From Ypsolopha sequella (lineage: Eukaryota > Arthropoda > Insecta > Lepidoptera > Ypsolophidae), in contig OW204010.1 in assembly GCA_934047225.1 (NCBI GenBank), forward strand, positions 3,056,294 to 3,120,293: 64,000 bases of DNA. Reading direction: 5' to 3'. Under the pieces are notes generated by a model. That model was not told where the DNA came from, searched no databases, and saw nothing but the letters and a program-made list of their open reading frames with translations. Position 1 is the stretch's first letter. The number at the start of each line of letters is the position of its first letter. The translations under genes and the position numbers were made by a program. Positions 23,023 to 33,656 of the stretch are shown piece by piece.

Positions 23023-23670
23023 GCCGCAACAAACCGGGAAATGTATAAATAAAAACTATTTAGCAAACACCCTGACAAGGCACAAAATACAGAAGCAGTG
23101 CTCAATAGATACCCTACCTATAAATATAATTTAATTAGCAAATGTACTTCCCAATTACAATACTATGTAGTGTACCGTCCCGGTAATACAAACAAACAAA
23201 TAGGTTACCTACCTATTACAACATTACCAAATTTAAATTATATTTGGTGTATACAATACACACAAACCCGAATGCACATTCCACTATGCAACTGTATACA
23301 TACTTGTAAGTACATAAATTCAAGCCAAGATAACCGTATATTAGCTTACAAGTTGATTTCCAATCTATAATATAAACCGTTATATGATTATGTTATTGTA
23401 GTACAAGAACACCTGATATGTACTAAACTATCAAATTATACTGATATTACTGAACCACATCAATGTGGTACCCTCCGGTAATCAATTATCTACTCAAAGC
23501 ACTAAACATATCCAATGTAATTGCTACATCCATAACATGTACATTACAACCATGTAAAGCCTAGCTATGTTAACAGTTCAATGACCCTGGGGCCGCCCAG
23601 TTCCGCTGTTTATATGTATATAATCCAAAGGTTTATTAGGTGCATTAACCACACTCTGGTTACCAAAGCT

Positions 23671-24360
23671 TGATTGATAATAAACGCTCGTTGCTACCAC
23701 AAATTGTAGCTTACAAAAAGTGGTAATACTGACTAGTGACGGGCATCAGCGTCACTAGTGCGAGGATTCCATAACCACGCTCAGACACCACTAATTGTAT
23801 GCTAAAGGGCGATACTTGCAGCTGGAACAGGGGCCCATAGGCTGTCCCAGATTTATAGTCTACAAGTATCCTATATTCTACAAAAAATAGTATAAAATGT
23901 CCTACCAGACAATTGTATGATGACCTCATCAGCTAGTCTTCGCACGGAATCCTTCCGCTGCGGAGTCCAAAGTGTGTCGGTGTTGTGGCACGTGGTTCAC
24001 CTTCCACTGCGAATCTAAACACGACCCACCTATCCCGGGATGCATCCGAACCCAGAAGAAATGATAATGGACAAGTCCATTTGTCGCACACCGCGTGGAT
24101 ATAGGTTATTTCACACACACAGGAAATACACTCAAAATGGTCTTCACACCAAATTATCGTCAGCCATTGACCCAATTGTTGTTCTTTACGATGTCCAAAT
24201 CGATTTCCCTTGTATTAAGCCCTTATTATAACACATATTAAAATCGTCCGCGATCTATATCAATTTCCACGTCCCTCGTTTTTTGACAGCTCCAAGTCCA
24301 TAGACAAAATATATAGACCATTGATGGATGCGTTCCGAAATATACATTTTATTCTGAACA
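23671..24360 (-). repeat. Element A 5' LTR
   Basis: 690 bp twin of 18948-19637. On the minus strand the interior starts agctttggtaaccagagtg; the TGGTAACCAGAG part may be the primer-binding site. The leader to the gag ATG (23023-23670) is non-coding. Confidence 0.9.
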
Positions 24361-26590
24361 GTAGTAATAGGTAGGAAACCTATTTGTAATTTGTATTGTT
24401 GGTACAGTACATAGTGTTGCAATTGGGAATAACATTTGATAATTAAATTCTAGAATTAGGTAGGAAACCTATTTGTTTGTTTTGTATTGTCGGGACAGTA
24501 CATACATTTAAAATTGGAAAATAGGTACCTACAGAACATAACTTGTGTTTTTATGCATGTGGATATAAATTTGATATTTTAAAATTAGCAATTGATAGGG
24601 AATCAATGTTAAAGTGCCTTGGTTTTGTGCTATAGTCGGACTATTGTAACCGTTTGTTATTTTTCTGAATTCTCAGTTTCTGAATCAACGTGATGTTATA
24701 TAAAGCGAGTCCAAGGGCCTCGCTTGCCGGAGAGCTTCGTTGGTTTATTAGCGCCCAGGGCCTGCTTTCTCGTAAGGGCCGAGACAATGCTATTCTGGTG
24801 CGAGCGGAACAACTGCCACAAAGATTGACCATGGTTGAGGCGGCCATGATGGAACTTGAAAGGGCGGACGGATCCATGGACGGGTATGTAAAAGACATAG
24901 CTCAAATAATTGAAATCTATGATGCTTTAATGGAGGCGGCCTCCGTAATAAAAAGGCGACATTAGGGTGCTCCTGTTGTGGGCACGCCTAGACCAACAGA
25001 TGGCGCCACTGGTAAGAGGCTGGTTATAACGTCGAATAATGTTGCTGAGCTAGAGGCAAAATTCAGGAGGTCCTGTAGTTGTCACGCCTCAACCGGTAGA
25101 TGGCGTGGTTGGTAGTTTGGCTAATTTACAACTGAATAAACTCGATGAAAAAATTCAAGAATGGGTTTCATATAGGAATATGTTTACTTCATTAGTGGAG
25201 TCTAGGATAGATTTGACAAAGGGGCAGAAAATTGAATATTTACTTTCAACTTTGGAAGGCGAGGCTAGGTCGCTTGTTCAAAATTTGAGGGTCGAGGACG
25301 ACCACTTTGATATAGCATGGGGGCTGCTTAATACTAGGTATCAGAACGTCCGTTTGCTGGCGGACTTACGTGCAGCCTAGCTGATAACATTGTCGAGGGC
25401 GACAGACTGGGCAAATTTGAGGAGTCATTTATTGAACCCGGTCACTGTGGCGTGTAGCGCATTTAAGACGCTAGGACTACCTGTAGGTGAATGGTCTTTT
25501 TTGCTTGCCCATATAATTCTAGGTAAGTTACCTAATGATGTGAGGTCACGTTTTGAGCGGGAGTCCGCAGAAAAAGATGGCAGCCCTGTGCCAAAATTTA
25601 CGGACTTATTAAATTTTCTCGAGGATGAGACTAGAGTGGTGGACACTTTACAGACTGAGCTGGGGCCATCTGAGGAGCATTCATGGGAGCCTGGTGGTTC
25701 ATCGGGGCACAGGGAGCCTCAGGGACTGCAACCCTTGCAAGAACCTGGTAAGGTGCAGGTGGTTGCAGTGACCGCTGTCACGAGGGACTCGGCCTATTTG
25801 CAGTGTGGCCATACGGGGCAAGGCCTGCTGAGATGTCAGCAGTGGCGAGACCTGCACGTCACCGAATGGCGACGCATGGTGAAGCATAGGGGCCTGTGTT
25901 TCGGTTGCTTAGGCAATCACTTCGAGCGTGATTGTCCCAACCACGACGTTGCAGTGTGTGTGAGGGGCCTCACCATTTATTGTTGTGTGCCAACAGATCT
26001 GAAGTGGCTTCACCGTTTCCGCAGCGACGGAGCCCCACGGACGGGGGTCCTTCAGGGAGAACTCCCCCCCCCCCTTTGGACAACCGGAGAGGTGCATCAG
26101 GGACGATTCCGTTGCCCACCGCGATGGCTCGCGTCTGGGGCCCCAGGGGGGATTGAGTTAGGGTAAGGCCCCCCTCGACTCGGAAAGTCAAGTGGCGCAC
26201 CGATTGGGTTTGAACCTGGAGGTTACGGCGGTGCCGCTCCTAGGTATTGGTGGACTGGAGGTGAAACAGCGGCTGCAGCCACGGTAATGGACAATATTGT
26301 CGGCTGGCAGTCTTCTTCGGACCTTCCTCCGTCCATAATCTCATACACGTCAGGTCTGGATCTGGCAGACCCACGTTTTTTGTCATCCGACCCCAGTCGA
26401 TGTTCTTCTGGGCTCGGATGTGTTAGGATGGATCCTATTTGGTTTTTAGAAGACTCTGGGTTCTTCTTCATTGGTGGAGGTATCCACAATTTTGGATATT
26501 CGATTCGATACTTGGATGATTATGTTCGAACTTAGGAAATGGCTTTCAAATGAACATAGTCTGTTTGCAGATTTGGAGGATCCCAATATG

Positions 26591-26592
<2 letters not shown>
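24361..26592 (+). mobile_element. Element B, part 2: leader, broken gag, protease remnant
   Basis: The sequence picks up the leader at GTAGTAATAGGTAGG after the GTAGT duplication and runs colinear with element A's minus strand through gag and protease remnant. It stops at CCCAATATGAT, where LINE-3 is inserted. B is clearly older than A, because its gag is full of stops. Confidence 0.8.
24690..26166 (+). pseudogene. Element B gag, broken
   Basis: The gag matches element A's gag domain for domain: RWFISAQGLLSRKGRDNAIL, LNKLDEKIQEWVSYRNMF, LLSTLEGEARSLVQNLRVED, EWSFLLAHIILGKLPNDVRS, and the knuckles LQCGHTGQGLLRC and CFGCLGNHFERDC. TAG codons end the first two pieces near 24963 and 25378, a small shift lies near 25060, and the frame after the second knuckle is garbled by a deletion. 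The LLDSES-type protease site lies in the region near 26180 (CGAAAGTCAAG). It is a dead copy. Confidence 0.8.
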
Positions 26593-26624
<32 letters not shown>

Positions 26625-27076
26625 AATTCGTTATAACAAATTACAAAAATACACACTTATAATTAGTACAAATTATATAACTACTTAGTTTATAAGGGAG
26701 TAACGTTGGAAGCCATGGTAGGTGGTAAGCCTGAGTAATGGCCTCCAGCGCCTTTCCGCGGGCCAAGTTACATTTTTGTGATGAAAACAAAATAAAATAA
26801 AATTAAGATTACAAAAACTAATAACTAAAATCTAAAATTAAATCATACAGTTTAGAAGTAACATTGTAACAAAATCGAAAACAAAATCCTACATGTACTT
26901 ACATCCTACATGTAGTCATATATTTATCTAACTGTAAACTTAAACAAAACAAAAAATTAAATCTTATCGGAATATACGATTTGTAGAAGTAATTAAGTTG
27001 TGAAGTAAAGATAAAAAAAGAAAATTAAAATTAAGATATAAAAATAGTCTGTAAATCTCTGAGAAGCATAATGAGT

Positions 27077-29923
27077 CTATTTAACAGTTGTAATTAGCGT
27101 TTCTGTTTTATCATAGTTCTGATCTAGAAGCCAGGTTTTTGTTGTAGTTATACAAGCATAGCGCGTCATAGGATATATTCCTAATATTCTATTTAGTTTG
27201 TTGTAAACAAAGGGTCCTAAAAATTTAAAGTGTCTTTGAGCAAAGGTAGTTCTGCATTTATCTGTTTTGCATACTTTGTCATTCCGTCTCTTATCCGTGC
27301 GTAGCTTTGGATCAAATATTGTTATTGAGTGTTGTTTATGTATCAGTTGTTTAATGTATAATTGGCGTATTGTGAGTAGCTTGCACTGATTGTATAGTTG
27401 CTCAGTAGAGAATCTGAAGGGCCTAAAAGTCATCACTTTCAAAATGGATCTTTGAGCTCTTTCCAGTTTAAGAAGCTTCGTCTTGCATGCTCCTCCCCAC
27501 GCCAGTATACAGTAACTGAGAATTGACTGTCCCATCGAAAAGTAAACTGTTTTCAATAGATCTAGAGGTGCAACATGGCGTAGAGTTTTAAATAAAAATA
27601 TAAGCTTACGTGCTCTAACTGTCAGAGAGTCAATATGTGGGGTCCATGTTAATTTGTCGTCAACGATTACACCCAGGTATTTTATAGTGGAAACTCTCTC
27701 AAGAGTCATGCAAGTGCAGGGCTGGTTATTATTTAAATAGCAAGTATGTGCCTGAAGTTTTATATTTCGGTGAGAATTGTTTTTTATAGAGAAAGAAAGA
27801 AACTTGCTTTTGTCTATATTCAGGGAAAGCAGGTTTTTTTGTAGCCAGTACATAACTCTACGGAGCCCCAGTTCAGCATTTTCACGGGCTTCATTCCAAG
27901 TCCTCCCCCGATACACCAGAGCGGTATCGTCTGCGTAGCAAAAGATCTTACCATTAGAAGGACTATGCAAGCAAAGCTCGTTGATATATATCAGAAATAG
28001 GCTCGGGCCAAGAATGCTTCCCTGAGGAACTCCAAAAGATACTGGAAGGCAAGTACTCATGTTGGTGTCTATCTTGACTTTTTGCAAACGATTAGATAGG
28101 TAGTCAGAAAAAAGTTTCAGAGCCGTATTACGAATACCAATATTTTCCATCTTATGAATTAGTGTCGGAATAGAGACAGTGTCAAATGCCTTAGACAGGT
28201 CCAAGAAGACACCAACGCATTTTTCCTGATTGTCAAGACTTTTTACTATGTAATCGGTAAGAGAAGACACTGCATCCTCTGTAGACCTGCCAGCCCTAAA
28301 TCCAAATTGGGAGTCAGCTAGGAGGTTATTACTTTCAAGATAGTTCATAAGTCTATTATTCATTAGTCGCTCTAGGATCTTAGAAAGGGCAGGTAGGACA
28401 GAGATAGGCCTGTAATTGTTGACACTGTCTCTATCCCCGGACTTGTGAATGGGATAAATTATAGATTTTTTAAAGGCGGCCGGAAATATACCTTTTTCAA
28501 AACAGAGATTAAAAATGTAAACTAGGGGTTTGATGATCAGGTGTTTTACCATTTTGAGGAGAGTTGCAGGTATCTCATCCCATCCCCGAGCACAATCGTT
28601 CTTTAAGTTGTCTAATATAGATATAACTTCGCGTTCATCTGTGTTAAGAAGGACAAATGTTTTAGGGTGGGTCTGTGTAGGGATGTCAGACTCACAAGTG
28701 TTTTTTAGCCCTGTGGATATCTTAGATGCTAAGTTTTTGCCCACATTACTGAAAAAAGAATTTACCTCATTTATTGATTGTTGTGTGCCATTTTTGTTGA
28801 TTTTCAGCAGTTCATTTGATTTCATTTTCACTTTTGATGTGTTTGTTAGGTCTTTTATTATTTTCCACGTTTGTTTCGGATCTTTAGATGCTTTTTCAAG
28901 TTCAGCTTTTTGATATGCTTGTTTAATTTTTCTCAGTAACTTGTTACAATAGTTCCGATATCTACGATAAGTAATTTTAAGAATGATATTATCTGGATCT
29001 TTGTTGCATATTTTCTGAAGCCTGTCTCGATGCCTGATACACCTTAGCAAACCAGTTGTTATCCACGGTTTTTTGGTACGCAATTTGTTAGGAATAACTA
29101 TCGTAGTGGAGTTGGCGTCTATAGCTTCGGAAAATTTTGTTAATAGAAGGTTGACGGCAGTGTTAGGGTCTGAGATGTCCATTATGGCAGTGAGGTCTGT
29201 ATTTTCTATTTGTCTCACTGCGTTAACGAAGTCTAATTTATTCATGGTGGACGGTGGTTTATCAAATGACTGTAAACAGCTAAGGCTTACAAGAACTGGT
29301 TTGTGATCTGTAATTAATGATTCAATAACAAATGTTTTAGTATCTAGGCAAGTTCTGAGCATAACATGGTCTAAGCAATTTAGTTTTCTGGTCGGGAAAG
29401 TATGTCCTGGTAGTAAACCGTGTTCCGCCATAATGTTAAGATATTTGTCACTTGATTTGTCTACGTTATTACTAGATTTAATATCAATATTCATGTCCCC
29501 TATGAAAATAACGTCTCCAAAAGATTCAAGAGTAGGAAGAATAGTTTCTAAGGACTGTATAAAACTTCTCGTGCTCTTGAATTCTGGAGATCTGTATAAC
29601 GCAAAAATAATTAAGTCGGTTCCGACTTTAATAGTTAAACAATTACCACCCTCAAAACAAGGTTCTTCAACTACACAATTTATGGATTCCTTTACGTACA
29701 CTATGACGCCATCGTTTTGATTTCTAAGGACTGTTGAAGTATGCACATTGTAATTTTTTAACAGGGGTGGTGGTTTGTGGTTTTCTAGCCAGCATTCGGT
29801 GAGCACCAGGACATGAATGTCAATATTTACTCTTGTTAGCAGTGTTTCTAGAGATTCAAAGTTACGATACACACTGCGTATGTTTTGTGTTAGAATATTT
29901 AATGACTTCGGTGACCCGTGCAT
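27077..29923 (-). CDS. LINE-3 ORF2: endonuclease and reverse transcriptase, intact
   Basis: This 948-residue frame nicks the target and copies element RNA by target-primed reverse transcription in the nucleus. The APE-type endonuclease covers about 1-215: TQNIRSVY (12-19), the metal-binding TECW (42-45), YRSP (110-113), GDMNID (142-147), LDHVM (184-188) and TDHKP (205-209). A linker follows. The RT covers about 480-760: YRPISVLPALSKILE, FGFRAGRSTEDAV, LDLSKAFD (574-581), GVPQGSILGP (631-640), YADDTA (663-668) and IKYLGVIVDDKLTW. The C-terminal 180 residues hold LERAQRSILKVMTFRP and a basic tail. All catalytic boxes are present and no stop or shift is seen. I place it in the Jockey/CR1 group without choosing a clade. 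The Met at 29923 lies only about ten residues before the first endonuclease motif, a normal spacing. Confidence 0.9.
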   Translation of the reverse strand: MHGSPKSLNILTQNIRSVYRNFESLETLLTRVNIDIHVLVLTECWLENHKPPPLLKNYNVHTSTVLRNQNDGVIVYVKESINCVVEEPCFEGGNCLTIKVGTDLIIFALYRSPEFKSTRSFIQSLETILPTLESFGDVIFIGDMNIDIKSSNNVDKSSDKYLNIMAEHGLLPGHTFPTRKLNCLDHVMLRTCLDTKTFVIESLITDHKPVLVSLSCLQSFDKPPSTMNKLDFVNAVRQIENTDLTAIMDISDPNTAVNLLLTKFSEAIDANSTTIVIPNKLRTKKPWITTGLLRCIRHRDRLQKICNKDPDNIILKITYRRYRNYCNKLLRKIKQAYQKAELEKASKDPKQTWKIIKDLTNTSKVKMKSNELLKINKNGTQQSINEVNSFFSNVGKNLASKISTGLKNTCESDIPTQTHPKTFVLLNTDEREVISILDNLKNDCARGWDEIPATLLKMVKHLIIKPLVYIFNLCFEKGIFPAAFKKSIIYPIHKSGDRDSVNNYRPISVLPALSKILERLMNNRLMNYLESNNLLADSQFGFRAGRSTEDAVSSLTDYIVKSLDNQEKCVGVFLDLSKAFDTVSIPTLIHKMENIGIRNTALKLFSDYLSNRLQKVKIDTNMSTCLPVSFGVPQGSILGPSLFLIYINELCLHSPSNGKIFCYADDTALVYRGRTWNEARENAELGLRRVMYWLQKNLLSLNIDKSKFLSFSIKNNSHRNIKLQAHTCYLNNNQPCTCMTLERVSTIKYLGVIVDDKLTWTPHIDSLTVRARKLIFLFKTLRHVAPLDLLKTVYFSMGQSILSYCILAWGGACKTKLLKLERAQRSILKVMTFRPFRFSTEQLYNQCKLLTIRQLYIKQLIHKQHSITIFDPKLRTDKRRNDKVCKTDKCRTTFAQRHFKFLGPFVYNKLNRILGIYPMTRYACITTTKTWLLDQNYDKTETLITTVK

Positions 29924-30326
29924 ATTAGCCGAGCATTCTTCAGGTTAGAGTTGTGCTGAGTGTGAGGAAATGACATTATCTAAGTCTTCTTGTATAATAT
30001 TTATGTTATTCATTTTCATTAAGATTAAAAAAGGTATTATGTATCCATGATTGTTGTATCGTATTAAAGGCAGATAACAACCACCAAGTTGAGTAAGTTG
30101 TGTAATGGAATAGTACTTTTGAATTTAGATAAATATACGTAGTGGAGATGCGTGTCGTTATGTGATAATATTTTGAGAATATTGCATACTTTTTCATATC
30201 GTTTGAATATTTTATTTTGTTCGTAGGTGTGTTTAGTTTCATCAGATTACGGAATAAATTAAGAAAAACAAAGAAAAAGCCAACATGCTGTAAAAGTAAA
30301 ACTAAAATAACGAGACTTAAAACTAG
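29924..30326 (-). other. LINE-3 inter-ORF spacer
   Basis: 403 bp, AT-rich, no coding signal. It matches the design of LINE-1, which also has a long spacer between ORF1 and ORF2. Confidence 0.6.
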
Positions 30327-31280
30327 TCATTCACTGTTTTTCAGCGATAGAACTTGTTGCTCACTTTTGATTAATATAGCTGGGCAGCCTTCTTGTTTCC
30401 TGACAAATACGCGTCCACTTGATGTCCAGCAGAACTTGAAAAGGTTTGTTTTTATTAGATCTCTTGCCAGAAAATAGAGTCTATTAGCTTTGGGAGTTAG
30501 GTACTCAGCCGTGAACACAGGGGTCGTACTATTTTTCAGACCTAAGTGGGATGCATTCAATTTATTAGTTTTATACCTGTTGTTGTAGGATTTAACACCA
30601 CTCAGAAGACTCTTTTTCAGTGTTACCGAAGACAGCTCGACAATTATTGGCTTGTTGTTTTCACGTTTGCCATGCACTCGATAAATGTTACGGATATCAG
30701 ATGCATTCATGCTGATATTGACGTGTTTTGCGAGGTTCAGTATAAGCTCGGATAGTTCTTGGTTGGATTCATTTTGTAGTATAGGAACATTTTTTAATTC
30801 AATGCAAGCATTACGTGCGTCTCTTTGTAAGTCCTCTATTTTATCTTCTAGAATCAGGATGTAGGCACGATTCTCTTTACATTCATGCTCCACATTATCC
30901 AGTTTCAGTTTAATCTCTTCATGTTCCACTGTAAGTGTGGTTAGGGACTTTTCAATCTCAGTGGTAGTATTTTGTATGTTTAAGAGCGTCGTCTCAAATT
31001 TTGCAAATGCCGATCGTTGATCGGACGCTAATGTTTCCCGCATTTCTTTATGTAGCTGTCTGAACATATTCATAATTTCTTCTTTAAAGTCGGAGAATTC
31101 GTTTCGTAAAGTTTCATCGTGTGTGTATTTGCGTTTTCGAATAATATTTGGTGTGGTTTCGATATCGCGCCCTGCGGTGGATGTGGCGGTAGGTATTTCG
31201 GAGTCCGAGAGAGATTCATGTTGAATTTTATTTTGAGCCAGCTTGTTGTCGTTATTGAGTGGTGACCTATTGAGACCCAT
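30327..31280 (-). CDS. LINE-3 ORF1: coiled-coil RNA-binding protein with FP-like C-terminus
   Basis: 317 residues, uninterrupted. The N-terminal 50 residues are polar, with a basic cluster (IIRKRKYTHDE). Residues of about 60-165 form a long heptad coiled coil (FSDFKEEIMNMFRQLHKEMR, TTEIEKSLTTLTVEHEEIKL, LILEDKIEDLQRDA), which probably trimerises the protein. An RRM-like middle follows (ACIELKNVPIL, then IRNIYRVHG and PIIVEL). The C-terminus (YLTPKANRLYFLARDLIKT, then FKFCWTSSGRVFVRKQEG) resembles the baculovirus FP C-terminal domain shared by many insect LINE ORF1 proteins. ORF1 coats element RNA and may act as a nucleic-acid chaperone. No cysteine finger is present, unlike LINE-1 ORF1. Confidence 0.85.
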   Translation of the reverse strand: MGLNRSPLNNDNKLAQNKIQHESLSDSEIPTATSTAGRDIETTPNIIRKRKYTHDETLRNEFSDFKEEIMNMFRQLHKEMRETLASDQRSAFAKFETTLLNIQNTTTEIEKSLTTLTVEHEEIKLKLDNVEHECKENRAYILILEDKIEDLQRDARNACIELKNVPILQNESNQELSELILNLAKHVNISMNASDIRNIYRVHGKRENNKPIIVELSSVTLKKSLLSGVKSYNNRYKTNKLNASHLGLKNSTTPVFTAEYLTPKANRLYFLARDLIKTNLFKFCWTSSGRVFVRKQEGCPAILIKSEQQVLSLKNSE

Positions 31281-31337
31281 TTAGACAGCCGGACAGAATT
31301 CAAGATCTGTCTTAAAAACACAAAAAGCTAATTTGTT

Positions 31338-31404
31338 CCTGGGAATCGAACTCGGGTCGTCGGGTTTCGAAGTCAGCGCTTGCGGCTTTGGGCCAACGAC
31401 GCTC
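31338..31404 (-). other. tRNA-like segment in LINE-3 5' leader
   Basis: The minus strand holds a box-A-like word (TGGCCCAAAG, at 31386-31395) and, about 33 nt downstream, a box-B-like word (GAGTTCGATTCCC, at 31341-31353). This is the layout of an internal RNA polymerase III promoter. The flanks do not fold into a complete cloverleaf, so it is not a functional tRNA gene. It lies inside the target-site duplication, so it travels with the LINE. A captured SINE head is the alternative. Confidence 0.5.
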
Positions 31405-31499
31405 TTATAAAACAGAGTAAAATTTGTAAATGTATCTGATGGGAAAATATCCACGTGACGAGCGGCGGGCATGCGTCGTTGGGGTAGGCACAGCGAAGC

Positions 31500-32457
31500 A
31501 TGATGGTGGTATTAGGTTGAAATACCAACCAGTCAATGATATTCACATATTTTGTCCAGCTGTGAGTGCCGAGGAGCGTTAAAGCGCAATGGTACACTGG
31601 GTTCGTGTACTTCAGGCGGACCGCTTCAAGTTTAGACTTCGAGTTCTGCACGAGGGTCACAGGGAGCGGTCACTTGTATGAATTCTTTCACGGATTATGA
31701 AGGACTTCTGCGTTTTGGAGGCCGACTTCGAAGAGCTGACCTGCCATACGGAAGTTGTCATCCTTTGCTTCTACCCAAGGATGGACCTTTGGTAAATCTG
31801 TTGGTGTCGGATCGACACAAACGTAACGCGCACACGAGGTGTTCAGCAATCGCAACGCTCGGGTTGTGAAAACATACCTTGTGTATTTGTGTGCTTGGCC
31901 ACAAAGGCCATCCACTTGGCAGTGGTATCAGCTTTGACTACGGAGGCCTTCTTCGCCGCGTTGGATCGTTTCGTGTCGCGTTGGGGTTTACCTTCACTTA
32001 TTCGTTCCGACAATGGCACAATCTACAGAGGTACTGCTAATTATCTAAAGGATGTTGATATTTTTTTTATTTTGTAAATAACTATGCTAGTTTAAGTTAA
32101 ATCTTCGCTCGGAAAGGGGTAACTTGGCAGTACAGTCCCCCAAATTACCCTCACTGGGGGGGGGGGGAATTTTTTGAAGTTGCCGTCAAGTCGGCGAAGA
32201 CCCACCTCTGCTGCGTTATTGGGGAAACTGTCCTAATTTTTTAGGAGCTTGCCACTGTATATTGTAAAATGGAAGCGGTCCTCAACTCTCGTCCTCTCTG
32301 TGGTCTTTTGAAGGATGTGAACTTGCTATCCGTGTTTTGGCGCCGGGGCCGTATATTAAAGTTATTTTTGGCGGAGACGGAACTCCACGCGTCGCAGAGG
32401 TGTTGGTCGAAGGTTAGATTCTGTGGCGAGCCATGACAACTCTCTCCCGTCTCCCGT
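31500..32457 (+). pseudogene. Element B, part 3: integrase remnant
   Basis: The sequence resumes at ATGATGGTGG after LINE-3. It shows the pre-integrase segment (SFTDYEGLLRFGGRLRRADL, then HPLLLP and DRHKRNAH, near 31680-31830), then jumps straight to the integrase core (LATKAIHLAVVSALTTEAFF, PSLIRSDNGTIYRGTAN near 31890-32050). Next come SAKTHLCCVIGETV and EAVLNSRPLCG near 32185-32300. The part between the HH and CC of the zinc module is missing, as in element A. A run of 14 G lies near 32155-32168. Similarity to A ends abruptly at about 32457, so the 3' LTR of B is gone. Confidence 0.75.
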
Positions 32458-33126
32458 CCGACCCGCAATGTCCGGGTGCTTAGCAATTACCAAGTAAACG
32501 TGAATCATGCAATTGACCTCACCCCAATCTCACTATCAACCACTTCAGCCGTTTGACGGCATCCTTTAAACAGTGAAGGGTCAAATCACTATTTCGTGTT
32601 TCTTAGCACAATACAAAATAGACTCACCGGTAGATACGTTCCAGGAGATGGAATAAGCCGGAAACGGTGTGTACGTGTGTATCCCTAGCTAAATGTGTTT
32701 AAATATTCATAAACTACCAAATTTTATAATTATATATGCTTCTGAGCAAACCAATGCAAGGTGACGACACTCTTAACCTTGAATAAGGCCGGCCACAAAG
32801 TCAATTATACGTAGCCGTTTTCCCAATACCAGGCACAGGCAAAACAACACACAACACATTCACGGAAAACGTTACTCACGTCAAGAAACCTCAACAAAAA
32901 TTCTAGGGCAATTTAAAGGAGAAAATTAAGCACACTGTGTGCAAATTAACCGTCTAAAAGTTCACAATACCGACTGAAAAAGTGGTATAAGGTTTTGTGG
33001 ATACGGATAAATTATCCAGCAGTTACCAATAACAGTCGCGCAGAAAGCCAGCACTTCTCGAGCCTAATCAGACCAAACGCAGTCTTCATATCTTCTTGGT
33101 TCTGCAGCTCACTCTTATCACTCGTA
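32458..33126. other. Unassigned sequence next to element B
   Basis: No long open frame or terminal repeat is visible. Together with 33127-34060 it could be the end of an unknown LTR element, but nothing proves it. Confidence 0.3.
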
Positions 33127-33656
33127 CCGACTCACCGTGGACTAACTGCACAGAAGACATTCGTCGTCAGCAACACCGCTCATCCAGACTCACCGTGGAT
33201 TAGAGCAAACTTACTGCACAGAAGACACTCGTCTTCAACAGCACCGCTCATCCAGACTCACCGTGGATTAGAGCAAACTAACTGCACAGAAGACACTCGT
33301 CTCTAGCAGCACCGCTCATCCTGACTCACTGTGGATTAGAGCAAACTTACTGCACAGAAGACACTCGTCTTCAACAGCACCGCTCATACAGACTCACCGT
33401 GGATTAGAGCAAACTAACTGCACAGAAGACACTCGTCTCTAGCAGCACCGCTCATCCTGACTCACTGTGGATTAGAGCAAACTTACTACACAGAAGACAC
33501 TCGTCTCTAGCAGCACCACTCATCCCGACTCACCGTGGATTAGAGCAAACTTACTGCACAGAAGACACTCGTCTCTAGCAGCACCGCTCATCCCGACTCC
33601 CCGTGGATTAGAGCAAACTTACTGCACAGAAGACCTGCTTCAACAGCACCGCTCCT
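33127..33656. repeat. 68-bp tandem repeat, about 8 copies
   Basis: The unit starts CAGACTCACCGTGGATTAGA and contains TGCACAGAAGACACTCGTCT and CAGCACCGCTCATC. Two alternating variants differ by TTCAAC versus CTCTAG after CACTCGT. The first copy lacks about 15 bp and the last is shortened. No frame suggests coding. Confidence 0.85.

Larger units (their letters stand above)
18948..24360 (-). mobile_element. Element A: recent non-autonomous BEL/Pao element
   Basis: Two 690-bp LTRs (18948-19637 and 23671-24360), identical by eye, flank a minus-strand internal region. GTAGT lies outside both ends (18943-18947 and 24361-24365). The interior has an intact 617-codon gag, a protease remnant and integrase remnants, but no reverse transcriptase or RNase H. 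A purine-rich stretch ending GAGCGGGGGAC just precedes the 3' LTR on the minus strand, a good polypurine tract. It is inserted in opposite orientation into the leader of its relative, element B. Confidence 0.9.
26593..31499 (-). mobile_element. LINE-3: apparently full-length non-LTR retrotransposon
   Basis: ATGAT lies on both sides (26588-26592 and 31500-31504), and removing the insert rejoins element B exactly as in element A (CCCAATATGATGGTGG). On the minus strand the order is 5' leader with a tRNA-like segment, ORF1 (31280-30327), a 403-bp spacer, ORF2 (29923-27077) and a 480-bp 3' UTR. Both ORFs are uninterrupted, so the copy may be competent. The end next to the 3' UTR carries 29 A on the plus strand (26593-26621), which is poly(T) in the element's own sense, the reverse of an ordinary poly(A) tail. 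Confidence 0.85.

Noticed and set aside
28530..29720. Plus-strand frames of 77-127 codons within LINE-3
   Set aside because: They are antisense to the intact ORF2 with its catalytic motifs and show no motif of their own.
31338..31404. A true tRNA gene
   Set aside because: Box A and box B are present, but acceptor and T stems do not pair, so a cloverleaf is not formed.
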